A stretch of DNA of 64,000 nucleotides, taken from the NCBI GenBank assembly GCA_032158295.1, contig CM063248.1, positions 20,485,273-20,549,272 on the forward strand. Reading direction: 5' to 3'. Below the pieces are notes generated by a model. That model had not been told where the DNA came from, searched no databases, and worked only from the letters and a program-made list of their open reading frames with translations. The stretch's first letter is position 1; every line of letters begins with the position of its first letter. Positions 54,775-64,000 of this stretch are shown here, in pieces. This DNA is from Pycnopodia helianthoides (Eukaryota > Echinodermata > Asteroidea > Forcipulatida > Asteriidae). The position numbers were made by a program, and so were the translations under genes.

Positions 54775-55112
54775 ATGTCATTGCCGAGCGGATTAGAGTT
54801 CTGGTGGTTAAGTCATCGGGGTGTGGATTCGAATCCTGGTCATGACACTTGTGTCCTTGAGCGAGATGCAATACTATGATTGCTTCTCTTCACCCAGGGG
54901 TGTGAATGGGTACCTGCGAGGGTAGACGTTGACATTGCGTTTGAAAAAGCCTTCGGAGCGCCACGGCAGCCCAGGGCTGTATACTCCCCAGGGAGCTGAG
55001 AAAGATTACAAGAATGTTATTGGCCCAATGACCAGGGTACTAATGCAAAGCGCATTGATACATTATTGTAAAATGCGCTGTCTATATAAGAACTATTTGT
55101 TATAAAAATACC
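54775..55112 (+). mobile_element. tRNA-derived SINE, near full length (family S2)
   Basis: Head TTGCCGAGCGGATTAGAGTT and B box GGATTCGAATCCTGGTCATG, then ACACTTGTGTCCTTGAGCGA, GCTTCTCTTCACCCAGGGGT, CAGCCCAGGGCTGTATACTC and tail AATGCGCTGTCTATATAAGA. The head has lost the CAA anticodon region by a small deletion. Confidence 0.88.
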
Positions 55113-56458
55113 CATTGAAGACGCCAATCAATGGTACAAGTGTCCACCAACAGTTACATGATGGACCAGTGATCTGATGGGGCAGTTGTCAGGATAAGCC
55201 ATAATTCACAAATCTCAAAACGATGACATCAGATGATCGGACTCAGATATTTGTTGAGCTTGGTTTTTCTGCCGGCCTTCCCGCATCACTCCAAAATTAG
55301 GAATCTGTGACTATTGAAAGGAGATAATGTCAAACACAATGAATGTCATTAAACCACTCTAAACTGTTATGTGCCCCCCCCCCTTTACCATCTTTTGTTT
55401 ATAACTGAATTTTTTTTGAGAGAGACGAGAGAGAAAAATATCACCTTCCGACAGTTCATTGTCCAAGCTCCGTGGACTACCATTTCATATTGTTTGCAAC
55501 CTTGAGAGTCATTAATGATCTCCCATTGAATCTTCCTGACAGTTTCAATGTTGAGACGAAAATTATACAAAACGGAGAGCAACAAATGCACTCAGACACT
55601 GGCTGTCCATCAAACACTTCAAGTCATTTTAGCAAGTTCCTGTTTCTAGCCATTACACTCTGGCACAACGAGCATCACTCAAAGAACCTGTCGCCTTGGC
55701 TTAAATTTTGTTATTTATTCCCCGTTTTTTTTTTTCCTTCAAGTAATTAAAATACACTCTTCAAGGTCATTCACCAGGGTTTTTTTATGGGATTTTTGTT
55801 TCCTCAAAGAGCTCTGAGTAAGAGAATCGGGGATTTGCCGTCTTCATGAGCAGTCAGAAAATAAGGGTTTTCTATCAATTGCTCAGTGCAGCTCAAACCC
55901 TGCATAAGTGCTCTCAGGGAATAAAAGACCAAGTAGGTCTTATCCATGACTTTGAAATCTTAAAGATGCGTTGACTGATTTTTTTGCAAAAGACTAGGAT
56001 TTTTTCTCTGAGCGAATTTGAACATCTAGATGCCACAATTTCGGGTTCTGCCCACTGTGGTCGGTCCCGGGAAAACCCGCCTGGCACTTAGGATTCCCCA
56101 ACCACCACTGGCAGAATTTTCTCTGTTGCCGACCACAACACATTTTCCAAGGTTTTAAACCAAACATGCAATTTCCTTCCAAGGTTTTTTAACGAAATGT
56201 AAAATTGCGTATTTACCATTTAAAAAATGGTATCCAAAGTCATATATTTGAGTGCTTCTTTGGTTTGAGTCTATTTTTACGATGTACTGATCCATGATGT
56301 ACTGATCCATCTCGCAATGATTTCCAGGGAAACAATTTTTCCGCAACAAAATAAATCCTGGGCAGAACTCTGCCAATTTAAATAGAACATAACATAGCAT
56401 AACATCCGATAGCATATAAGGCGCTATTCCATCAAGGTCATAGCACACATAATATAAA
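55113..56458. other. unassigned; one 16-bp doublet
   Basis: GATGTACTGATCCAT is duplicated at 56281-56311. No gene recognised. Confidence 0.5.
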
Positions 56459-56640
56459 TTAAAGGTACACGTTGCCTTGGATCGGTCGAGTTGGTCTATA
56501 AAAAGCATTTGTAACCGTTTGTTATAAAATGCATATGGTTAGAAAGATGTTTTAAAAGTAGAATACAACGATCCACACAAATATGCCTCGAAATTGCGTG
56601 GTTTTCCTTGAACTTTGCTTTCGCATCCAGTGCCTAGCAG
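56459..56640 (+). mobile_element. half of TTAA foldback element (family F, copy 3)
   Basis: TTAA then AGGTACACGTTGCCTTGGAT, AAAAAGCATTTGTAACCGTT, GAATACAACGATCCACACAA and GAAATTGCGTGGTTTTCCTT. From memory this arm is common in echinoderm genomes as a foldback. The matching right arm is absent here. Confidence 0.8.
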
Positions 56641-56812
56641 CCCATTCTACCGCAGTTTGCTACTTTCATCCAATGTCTAGTAGCCCATTCCATCCTCAGT
56701 ATGATTCTACAGCACTGCCTATTAGCCCATTCTAGCCTAGTCTACTTACAACACCTTCGGTCTAGAAACCCACTCCACCCTAGTCTGCCTCCAATCCTGA
56801 GGCTGTTTCACC
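56630..56812. repeat. degenerate ~50-bp tandem repeat, four units
   Basis: GCCTA(G/T)(C/T)AGCCCATTCTA.C and CTAGTCT.CTTxCAACACC-like segments recur about four times (near 56631, 56684, 56728, 56763). Confidence 0.7.
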
Positions 56813-57140
56813 TTACCCCTGCCATTTGATTGCTGTCTGATGTTGAAGCTCCTTCAAGTATCTGATCATTTATTTTATCATTGACCTGTTTTGCTGGTGC
56901 TGCCTAAAAGTACTCAGAGTCTCCTCTCCCCCCTTCCTCCCTCGGGCGAATGGGTTCTAAACGTTTGTACTGCCGGGCATAACTGACAGGCGGGTGCCTT
57001 AAGCCCTACTGTGCGCCTGCAGTAGTGTGTTGTATTAAGTCTATGGGATCAATACCACTAAAGCACTCCCAGGCCGACTTTGAATTGTGGCGGTGATTGA
57101 TTTTTCGTCTCAGGCACCGTGCTTTTTTTTCCTTCTCCAG
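56813..57140. other. unassigned; would be intron of the 57141 candidate
   Basis: GC-richer, non-repetitive sequence. It ends in the pyrimidine tract GCTTTTTTTTCCTTCTCCAG. Confidence 0.45.
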
Positions 57141-57347
57141 TCTCCCATGCAACCGACATATGAATTGACTGCCGAGACCATTCAAGATGATTTTCCCCTC
57201 TGGTCGCCAACGACCAAGAGAGATGCCCCGCGATCTCACCACCAGACTCGATCAACAGTGTTTCCTAACCTGCCCCCTCCACTGGGCATGCAGCGTGCGC
57301 ATTTTGATAGTAAAATCAATTCCCGCAGCAATAACACGACGCCCTGA
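57141..57347 (+). CDS. candidate terminal coding exon (unidentified)
   Basis: A strong 3' splice site, TTTTTTTTCCTTCTCCAG, precedes 57141. From there the plus strand is open for 68 codons and ends in TGA at 57345. The peptide starts SPMQPTYELTAETIQDDFPL and ends FDSKINSRSNNTTP. It is hydrophilic with mixed charge, one WSP and a PNLPPPLG segment, looking like a disordered C-terminal tail. It is not repetitive and sits in the longest repeat-poor GC-rich patch. I recognise no family. Minus-strand frames overlap it, so coding is not proven. Upstream exons would lie to the left or outside the window. Confidence 0.35.
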   Translation, partial: SPMQPTYELTAETIQDDFPLWSPTTKRDAPRSHHQTRSTVFPNLPPPLGMQRAHFDSKINSRSNNTTP

Positions 57348-58174
57348 GGAGTGTGCGTAACACTCGAGGTATAAGAGCAGAATAAGCGTAACGTGTGTGA
57401 ATAATGCTGGAGCACAGCCCGGAGAAGGTGTATCTGCCAAAATGATTGAATTAGCAATACTGCCTTCTTGAAATTCTCTAGTTAAGGTTCGCGGTCACTG
57501 GACATCCAAAATTGAGTTTGTCCTTTTTTCGCTCTTACTCTCTCTCTCTGTCTCTCTCATTTCGTAAAAACTGAGGGGGTGTTTTTCCTGCGGCCGGATT
57601 GTATAGATTTTTGAAGGCAGTCTGTGATTGAAGCCGGAGAAACTAACACTGTGTAAACAAGCTCAAACCGCATTACTGTGATTGTTGTCCTAATAACCAT
57701 GGTAACGAAATATCCATTTACCCGTAATTTTGTGTTAGTGCGTTGACAGTGATTGCGTGACATGTTTCGCTTCTGCTGGTTTTCACTCACTCTAACAACA
57801 CACACACACTACACACACTTTAAATGAAAAGATGTAAATTTCGCATCAGAAATCTGACTGTCCGGGATTCGGTCGAGGTACAGAGCTCGAGGTACAGAGT
57901 TACACTAAGGTGTGCTCTCCCCCTCCCCCAAATTTTATAAATTGAATAATTTCTTTACTATTTTTTTCTGAAGACAAAAATGAGTTGATGTATTGAAAGT
58001 TCAAAATATAAAGGCAACGTATGACTTTTTTCCGACCTAAAAAACACCCTTACAATTGTTTTTCTTTCGTCGAACTAGCTTCAATCCCACCTCACTTTGT
58101 TTTTTGTTTTTTTAAGTTAAGGTGGTAAGCTGTACAGTTGTTATATAAAGAAGTGAGTGATACAAATACTACTA
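57348..58174. other. unassigned; possible 3' UTR of the candidate exon
   Basis: Unique-looking sequence with a CT tract at 57537-57558. Nothing recognised. Confidence 0.4.
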
Positions 58175-58508
58175 ATAATAGTGGGCTGTTAACTTGTTAT
58201 ACGGTGCACATATTCTAGTAGCTAAATCAAGGCGCTTTACAATGTTATCCCTGTTCAACCAATCCATAAACTTCCTCAATGCCTGGGGAATACAACCCCA
58301 AGCTGATTAGATTTAAGCATTAAATGGTTAATCCAACATTTTTCTCATCTCAAGCCCTTACAGGGCCATTTTATAAACCTGGGTGAAGAGAAGCAACGTA
58401 TGGCTAATTGTCTTGCTGAAGTACCCAAGTGTCATGACAGGGATTTGAACCCTGAGAAGACCTAGTTTATCAGAACTCAGAGTCCGATTTGCTAGATTGC
58501 TCAGCCTT
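58175..58508 (-). mobile_element. tRNA-derived SINE, degraded (family S2)
   Basis: Minus-strand order: GCTGAGCAATCTAGCAAATC, GGACTCTGAGTTCTG, GGGTTCAAATCCCTGTCATG, ACACTTGGGTACTTCAGCAA, GTTGCTTCTCTTCACCCAGG, then a body ending in GTAAAGCGCCTTGATT. Confidence 0.82.
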
Positions 58509-59928
58509 GACGCATGAAATCCTTTTTTGAGCTCATTGATGAAGGGCCCGTATTTAATGGCAATCTTTGTAGTCAATCTTAAAATACAAATCCTTGAAAA
58601 CTTACAAGTCATTACATTTCTACCTGGTGTCAGTTATCATAACATTTCATATCGTCAATATTGTCATTTCATATCGTCATAATTTCAAATCCGTAATGAT
58701 CAAAAGGTCGTTAAGTGAAAAATGCTATTAAGTTTGAAAAAATAAATCAAAATCCACAAGTAAATCTTTTCTTAGAAACTGAATGTTTCTTTTTGCCAAA
58801 CTTAGTTTTGGAGACCACTCTTGATCAATAAACTCCATTTACCAGGAGCTCCAAAATATGCAAAACCAATTTGATGAAATCCATACAAACTGCGCTAACA
58901 ACCTTATAGTTCTAAGCCGACGTTATTATAAACATATGTAGGGATCCACAAGTACCAGATTATTTTGTGTAATATATATATATTTTGTTGCCAGTTCCAC
59001 TTCATTTGCTTTGGTAGAATGAAATCGTGATTTCCCCTTCCCCCTTCCCCCTTCCCCTTTCCCAAAATATCCCTGCCAGGTTTTCGCCCCTTGTAATATT
59101 ATCATGCAGGCCTACTGGAAACCCCTGTACATATTTACCCAAACCGACACCCTCCGCTAAAGTACTCCAGTACACATGGGAGGTTGTCTACTGTACCCAC
59201 CGAGCTTTACCTGAGACTGCCCTTGTACTCTAGGTATCAATCAGCCGGCCCTCACCTCCCCCTTTGGGACCTTTGAATGTGTGCGCCCCGGATCTCGCAT
59301 GACAGGTCAGGGTGTTTGGGTTTTTTCCAGCTTTATTGTCATCGCACGAATTAGTATTGTGTTTTCCACATGTCATGAGCTGAGTGCAAGTGCCGCCCCC
59401 ATTTGTGTTTTAAGATGGAAAAGTGCATTTACTTTATTCGTCTCCCCCCCTCCTCCTCTTCCTCAATTACGTTTCCCCTTCTCCTTCTGAAGGCAACGTA
59501 CTCGTAACATGAAATCAATCGCCGAATTTGTATGGACCTGACATGGTGTACTTTCTATTGTGGCCCAACTATATCTTTTCCGTTGCTGCACTGTAATGTG
59601 CTTCCGGCATGTCTCATAGGGCATTCAATTTGCAACACATGAATTGATGCCATTTACATTAAAGCCATATTTCTTTATATTTGGGCATGCAATATCTCGG
59701 CTGATTATACACCATAAATATTATCATCAGAGGTGGGTCAGGAGCCCCCCCTCGCCTCCCTAAATGAGATTTTAAAATGCACAAATGAATGGTTAGATAT
59801 ATTAAATAGCCCCCCCCCCAAAAAAAATTTTTTTTTAAAATTATGTCTTTGCCCCCGCTTGCCCCCTAGATTAAAATGTCTGTTTACACCATTGCATATT
59901 AGACACACAGACTGGCAATAACTGTGGC
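58509..59928. other. unassigned; C-rich tract
   Basis: TTCCCCCTTCCCCCTTCCCC at 59036-59060 and an AT tract at 58974-58983. No gene recognised. Confidence 0.5.
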
Positions 59929-60185
59929 ATGTCATGGCCGAGCGGATAAGAGCACCGGACTCAAGCTCTGCTGGTGTTTGTGATCACCAAAGTGTGGGTT
60001 CGAGTCCCGGCCGTGTGACACTTGTGTCCTCAAGCAAGACACCCGCTATTGCTTTGTCCTTCGGATGGGACGTAAAGCTGTAGGTCCCGTGTGTTAATAC
60101 ACGTAAAAGAACCCAGTGCACTTACTGTACAGAGAAGGGGTTCGCTCCGGTGTCCCTAATTTGATTGGCTGCATATTGTGCAGTG
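59929..60185 (+). mobile_element. tRNA-Leu(CAA)-derived SINE, 3'-truncated (family S1)
   Basis: A box TGGCCGAGCGGATAAGAGCA, anticodon arm GGACTCAAGCTCTG, B box GGGTTCGAGTCCCGGCCGTG, body GGATGGGACGTAAAGCTGTA and ACGTAAAAGAACCCAGTGCA. Stops after GATTGGCTGCATATTGTGCA; the tail is missing. Confidence 0.9.
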
Positions 60186-60493
60186 TTCTTATCAGCTCGG
60201 CCATGACACGTTTTGTTCACAGTACCACAATTTTCATGCGCTAGCCTATATTATTGAACCTTTTGTTAAAGTATGTGAAAAATTTACAGTGCTACGATAT
60301 GGATGAGACACTTTTTTGTAATTTTCCATGCATAAGCATACTTTATCAGTGCCACAGAAAACTAGGGGGAAAAAAGAACGTATAAATATTTACATAAATT
60401 TATGTGTGCTCGGCAGTTTCCTTTTTATTTTATTTTGCAAAAGCGAAGTTGCATATCTGATATTACAGATATTAACTACTTTTTTTTAATCAA
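60186..60493. other. unassigned sequence
   Basis: Nothing recognised. Confidence 0.5.
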
Positions 60494-60778
60494 AGGAAGA
60501 TTAAGTGTATACTTAATCAGGTTTATGGAACACGGGAACCATGCATTCATTCCTTTCAGTGTTGTTTACAACAACGTGATCCCTGAGTAGACAGGGTCAT
60601 GTTGAGTAGACAGGGTCACGTTGTGGCTAGTGTTCATTGGGTCTAGCGAACAGCGCCACCACGTCATCGCCTCTGATTGGAGGAAAGTTTCCTACATAGC
60701 AACAGCATTGTCTGTGCGCTTAACTCTGTCTTTAGCTTTGCCATTACAGCAAAACACACAACACGCCATTCAGGCTGC
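60494..60778. mobile_element. VNTR-bearing dispersed element, short form
   Basis: Same flanks as 38823-39607 but only two GAGTAGACAGGGTCA units (60586-60620), 285 bp against 785 bp. The right part retains ACGTCATCGCCTCTGATTGG and TTTCCTACATAGCAACAGCA. Confidence 0.9.
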
Positions 60779-61297
60779 TAAACAAATAAATAAACAGGAC
60801 TCCTAAACCCAGAAGAAGTAATGGTGTAAAACAACATAGTTTCATTTTTGCGTTTTGGTTCCGTAGGTCCATAAATGTTTTTAAAATCCTCCTACATTTG
60901 TTTTTCCTACTTCAAAGTGAAAATCTTGTTCCCACTCTTCGGTATAAATTTGACTTTGACTTGCAGGCATGCACATCACTACTCACTATCTGGGTTTATG
61001 ATGTGAAAGGTAGGTCAAGAGGTTTTGTGCCTTTTAGCTTTAGTTTAAAAAATAGAGCGAATTAGAGCGAACTTAAAATGATCGCATTGAGAACAGTATT
61101 ATTGTTAAGACTCTTGAGGGTATACTTTGTAGAAGGCGCCGGTGGGTTTCAGAAGTGCAATTCAAAGGTTCAATTATTGTGGTGTAATCTGGAGATTGAT
61201 AGTAGCAACTGATACTACTACTATTAGGGTGTAGTTATACTGTAATCTATTGAGGTATCTTACCGAGTTTGGGATGAGCAAAGAAAAAAAGAGATTA
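60779..61297. other. unassigned sequence
   Basis: Nothing recognised. Confidence 0.5.
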
Positions 61298-61410
61298 AGA
61301 CTGGAGAGGGGTTTTAACCTGCAGCCTGCGGGCATACATGCTGGTGCTCTACCTACTCAGCTATCCAGCCCTATGTTGGCAATCTCCATATTTTGTCAGA
61401 ATATTTGTTG
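61298..61410 (-). mobile_element. tRNA-Asn-like SINE head (S4)
   Basis: Minus-strand: GGGCTGGATAGCTGAGTAGG, CACCAGCATGTATGCCCGCA, degenerate B box GGTTAAAACCCC. The upstream flank CAAAATATGGAGATTGCCAA is shared with 37534-37645. Confidence 0.75.
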
Positions 61411-62103
61411 AGGTATCTTCTCACCAGAGCTTTCTGGATATGTTTTACCAGCTGAATCAGACAATTCCCCTGGGCTTACCGCAATGTTTCAAATAAGCTT
61501 ACTCTTGTTCCTTCACTGTTTGGCATTTGAACTGACTCAAATTAGTAAATTAGTAACCGCATTTGTGATTGAATACACTTTCCGGTTGAAAGGATTTTTT
61601 TCCCCCCATTCAAATGGAGTGGCCTCGGAGGGAACAGCGCCCACAGGGGAACTGCAGTATTTCAATTGTGAGGGAAACTTGTCAGCGTTGTGAAATGACT
61701 GAGTGCACAGTGTTTGTTTAAAGCAGATGGACACGTTTAGTAAAACATCTCTAACATGTTTCTTTTAATTTCTTACCGAATTCATTTAGTTGTTTTACCA
61801 TATTGTGAACTGGGTGCCATCCACACGGTCAAAATCAGCAGCATACCGAAGAAACCTTATCGGATGAATGTTGCCTCTGTATTAATTAGATTGCCATTCA
61901 CCTCAAGTGGGACTGGGGGGAGGGGGAATCTTTGAAGGTTTGTGTTGCACTATGGGAAATATTCGTTGAGAGTTTTTGCCGGACCCAACTCTGAAGAGCA
62001 GTTTCGATCAAAATGCTTGAAGTTCCTTCAGGAGAGATACCGGACTCTTTATTATAGAATTTAACAACAGATTAATTTTTTTATTTTTTATATGCTGCAA
62101 TGT
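61411..62103. other. unassigned sequence
   Basis: Nothing recognised. Confidence 0.5.
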
Positions 62104-62150
62104 AGTCTCTGTGAGTCAAGATAAGGTACAGCATTGGTAATGTAAAACTG
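62104..62150 (-). repeat. stray copy of the TACCTTATCTTGA motif
   Basis: Minus-strand ACCAATGCTGTACCTTATCT then TGACTCACAG, as in 40190-40600 and 52860-53335. Confidence 0.55.
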
Positions 62151-63242
62151 ATCCTTCAAATGAGTCTAGTTTCTGAATCGGGGGGGGGGGGGGGCGGGGG
62201 AGGCAAATGTTTGATTTATATACTATCTGATGGAAAGTCTTGGAAAAATGAAACATTCACATTTTCTAACTGTTCAAGAATATTGGTGACACCCTGGCAC
62301 TATTTAGGGCTTCACCAGAGTCTTACCCATAAGTAAGTTTGACTCTCTGGTTTCATACCTTTAAACATATGTGACAAGTGTAATCAAACCACTTATCGGG
62401 CCTGACGTGATCGGGATGTCTTAGAGTTGAAGACCACTTGTATCATCTCATCCTGTTGCCGCTAGCAGCAGAAGAAATCTGCGTGGGATTCAATTTGAGA
62501 AAGAAGAAAATGATAGAAACGCAAAACGGGTGTGGAGTCAACTTCACATGATGGATGGTTTTGGAGGAGGAAGTTTGCGTTGTAAGATGACCTAAGAACC
62601 GGAAGATAAGATTTTTGAGACCAATTTGCCTCCAGGCCATGGACGTGCACACCTGCATACCCAGACAGTGTGGAACATACATTTTTTTAACACTGGGATG
62701 AGGTTGACAGAAATATGTAACTTTCAATACTAAAGTTGTCCATTGTGCTGCCATTGATTTGTGTTTTTCTTATGTTGTATTAGATTATGAGTAAACAGGG
62801 TGGCTTTTTATTCAGACAAATTAGTTTTGTTCAGTGTTTTTTTAATTTTGTTTATTGATTGTTGATTGTCTGCTTTGCATCGTATACTGGGTATCACACA
62901 TGGATGTATTGGTCAAGTCAAAACTATAATTCTTCATCCTCGATGTAATTATTAAATCTATTACTACAGGATTCCCACTGGCCTCTGGTCGCCGGGCAGG
63001 CTCTGTCTTAGGCCTCAAACTCAGGGGGCAAGGTGGGAGGGGGGGGCAATTTCCCTCTTGCACAAAATCTGGCAAAACAGTGTGGAAAATTGGGGCACAG
63101 CAAGAAGAACAAAATTGGACAGAGAAAGGCAAAAACATTATTTTACCCGGTATTATATATTAGTGCTTATGTTTTTATCTGTGTAAAATTTCAGGTAAAT
63201 CAACCCCTCTGTCCCCCTTAACCAAGGAGTCCTCATACGCCC
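62151..63242. other. unassigned; G run at 62181
   Basis: G run with one C at about 62181-62200. The minus-strand frame at 62443-62754 has no recognisable domain. Confidence 0.5.
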
Positions 63243-63335
63243 TTGAGCTCGGTGGTCTAATTGTTCAGATGTCTGCTCTAGAATTTGAGGGGTGTTGGGT
63301 TCAAATCCCAACCAGTTAGTGTAATTGTGGATTTG
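63243..63335 (+). mobile_element. tRNA-Glu-like SINE head (S3)
   Basis: GAGCTCGGTGGTCTAATTGT, GATGTCTGCTCTAGAATTTG and GTTGGGTTCAAATCCCAACC followed by GTGGATTTG. Confidence 0.8.
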
Positions 63336-63631
63336 TTTTTCTGCAGGACTAGTAGAAGCACATCAGTGTATGAAAAAACAAAAATGTCATAAGCCTTCTG
63401 AGTGTTCAATAAAAGTTTGTTTGATGATTCCAGTATTTCGTTTTCAACCCTGGATTTGCCAAATTTTGGTCTGCCTATATTTCTGTGTTAGTAAAAAATG
63501 ACTGTAGCAATAATAACCTGGATTGTCATAAATAGCCATTTAAATAACTGAAAGAAATCTCATTGTACTTTAGGGTCGTAATCCATAAACCATGAGGCAT
63601 AAACTAAGGAATACATGCAGTTAGATTTGGC
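63336..63631. other. unassigned sequence
   Basis: Nothing recognised. Confidence 0.5.
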
Positions 63632-63976
63632 ATTTGCGAGTTAGATTTGAATAAAGTCTGGTACAATGACTTGCTTAGTCACAAGTTACCGCTTAAATTT
63701 GAATTCTTCAGACTAAAGAGACAGTCGCTCTGTCAAATGCTTCAGGGCAAGCTTTTGTATCACAACCTCAAGATGAGCAAACCCAGGTGCCATTGTGACT
63801 ACACATTCACTCAAAAGTGTGTATGGGTGTTCGCTGCTGTTATGTAACTACGCCAATGCTTGGCCATACATGTGACAAAGCAACTGTTTCGATAGCTTAA
63901 TGAATTTATTTTTAAGCGGAAACTTGTGATCAAGCTAAGCGATGACCAGACATTATTCAAATCTAACTTACAAATG
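63632..63976. mobile_element. family J TIR element (copy 3)
   Basis: CATTTGCGAGTTAGATTTGA then ATAAAGTCTGGT at left; ACCAGACATTATTCAAATCT then AACTTACAAATG at right. The ~50-bp TIRs extend through CACAAGT/ACTTGTG. Confidence 0.88.
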
Positions 63977-64000
63977 GCTTATTGATAGGTTGCCTTGTCT

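Overview
This is eukaryotic, AT-rich, repeat-dominated, non-coding DNA. Its dispersed elements (the TTAA-flanked foldbacks opening AGGCACTGGACAC, the elements opening GGGCCCAATTTCATAGAG, and tRNA-Leu-headed SINEs) match my recollection of echinoderm, most likely sea-star, genomes. I could not run a search, so the organism is an inference. No bacterial-type gene, operon, CRISPR array or rRNA is present. No complete protein-coding gene can be supported. The window reads as intergenic DNA or long introns holding at most a few isolated exons.

Layout: 0-1.3 kb has a seven-copy 59-bp satellite and a possible small exon. 2-11 kb has a long-TIR MITE, an old ~120-bp tandem array (6.6-7.3 kb), a three-unit degenerate repeat (8.2-8.6 kb) and a complete TTAA-flanked MITE with an 18-bp-arm hairpin. 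11.6-19.9 kb has a 296-bp tandem duplication, two adjacent copies of a TIR element, a 462-bp TIR element, another TTAA MITE and reverse-transcriptase debris. 24-31 kb has one of an inverted pair of near-identical MITEs, a LINE RT relic, SINEs, a 208-bp duplication, a 78-bp minisatellite and two abutting perfect palindromes. 31.6-38.4 kb has a candidate exon on the minus strand, a second long-TIR MITE, a 658-bp TIR element carrying seven copies of one motif, and the partner of the inverted pair. 38.8-44.5 kb has a VNTR-bearing element, a TIR element abutting a foldback MITE, a row of four tRNA-like heads, and a clean nested insertion proving a TTAA target duplication. 44.6-64 kb has a 150-bp CpG-rich foldback, a LINE 3' end, a Mutator-like foldback with a 9-10-bp target duplication, SINEs, the best coding-exon candidate (57141-57347), a short copy of the VNTR element and a third copy of the 41.6-kb TIR family.

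Functionally this is a parasite community. The MITEs carry no transposase here and must have been moved by enzymes encoded elsewhere. At least six MITE families end at TTAA, the target used by piggyBac-type transposases. The SINEs have tRNA-Leu(CAA)-, tRNA-Glu- and tRNA-Asn-like heads, and some have the GCGC...(ATT)n tail typical of L2/CR1-type LINE mobilisation. The LINE fragments are 5'-truncated or frameshifted and dead. The best second looks are the VNTR element pair, the seven-motif MITE, the two abutting palindromes, the nested insertion and the Mutator-like foldback.
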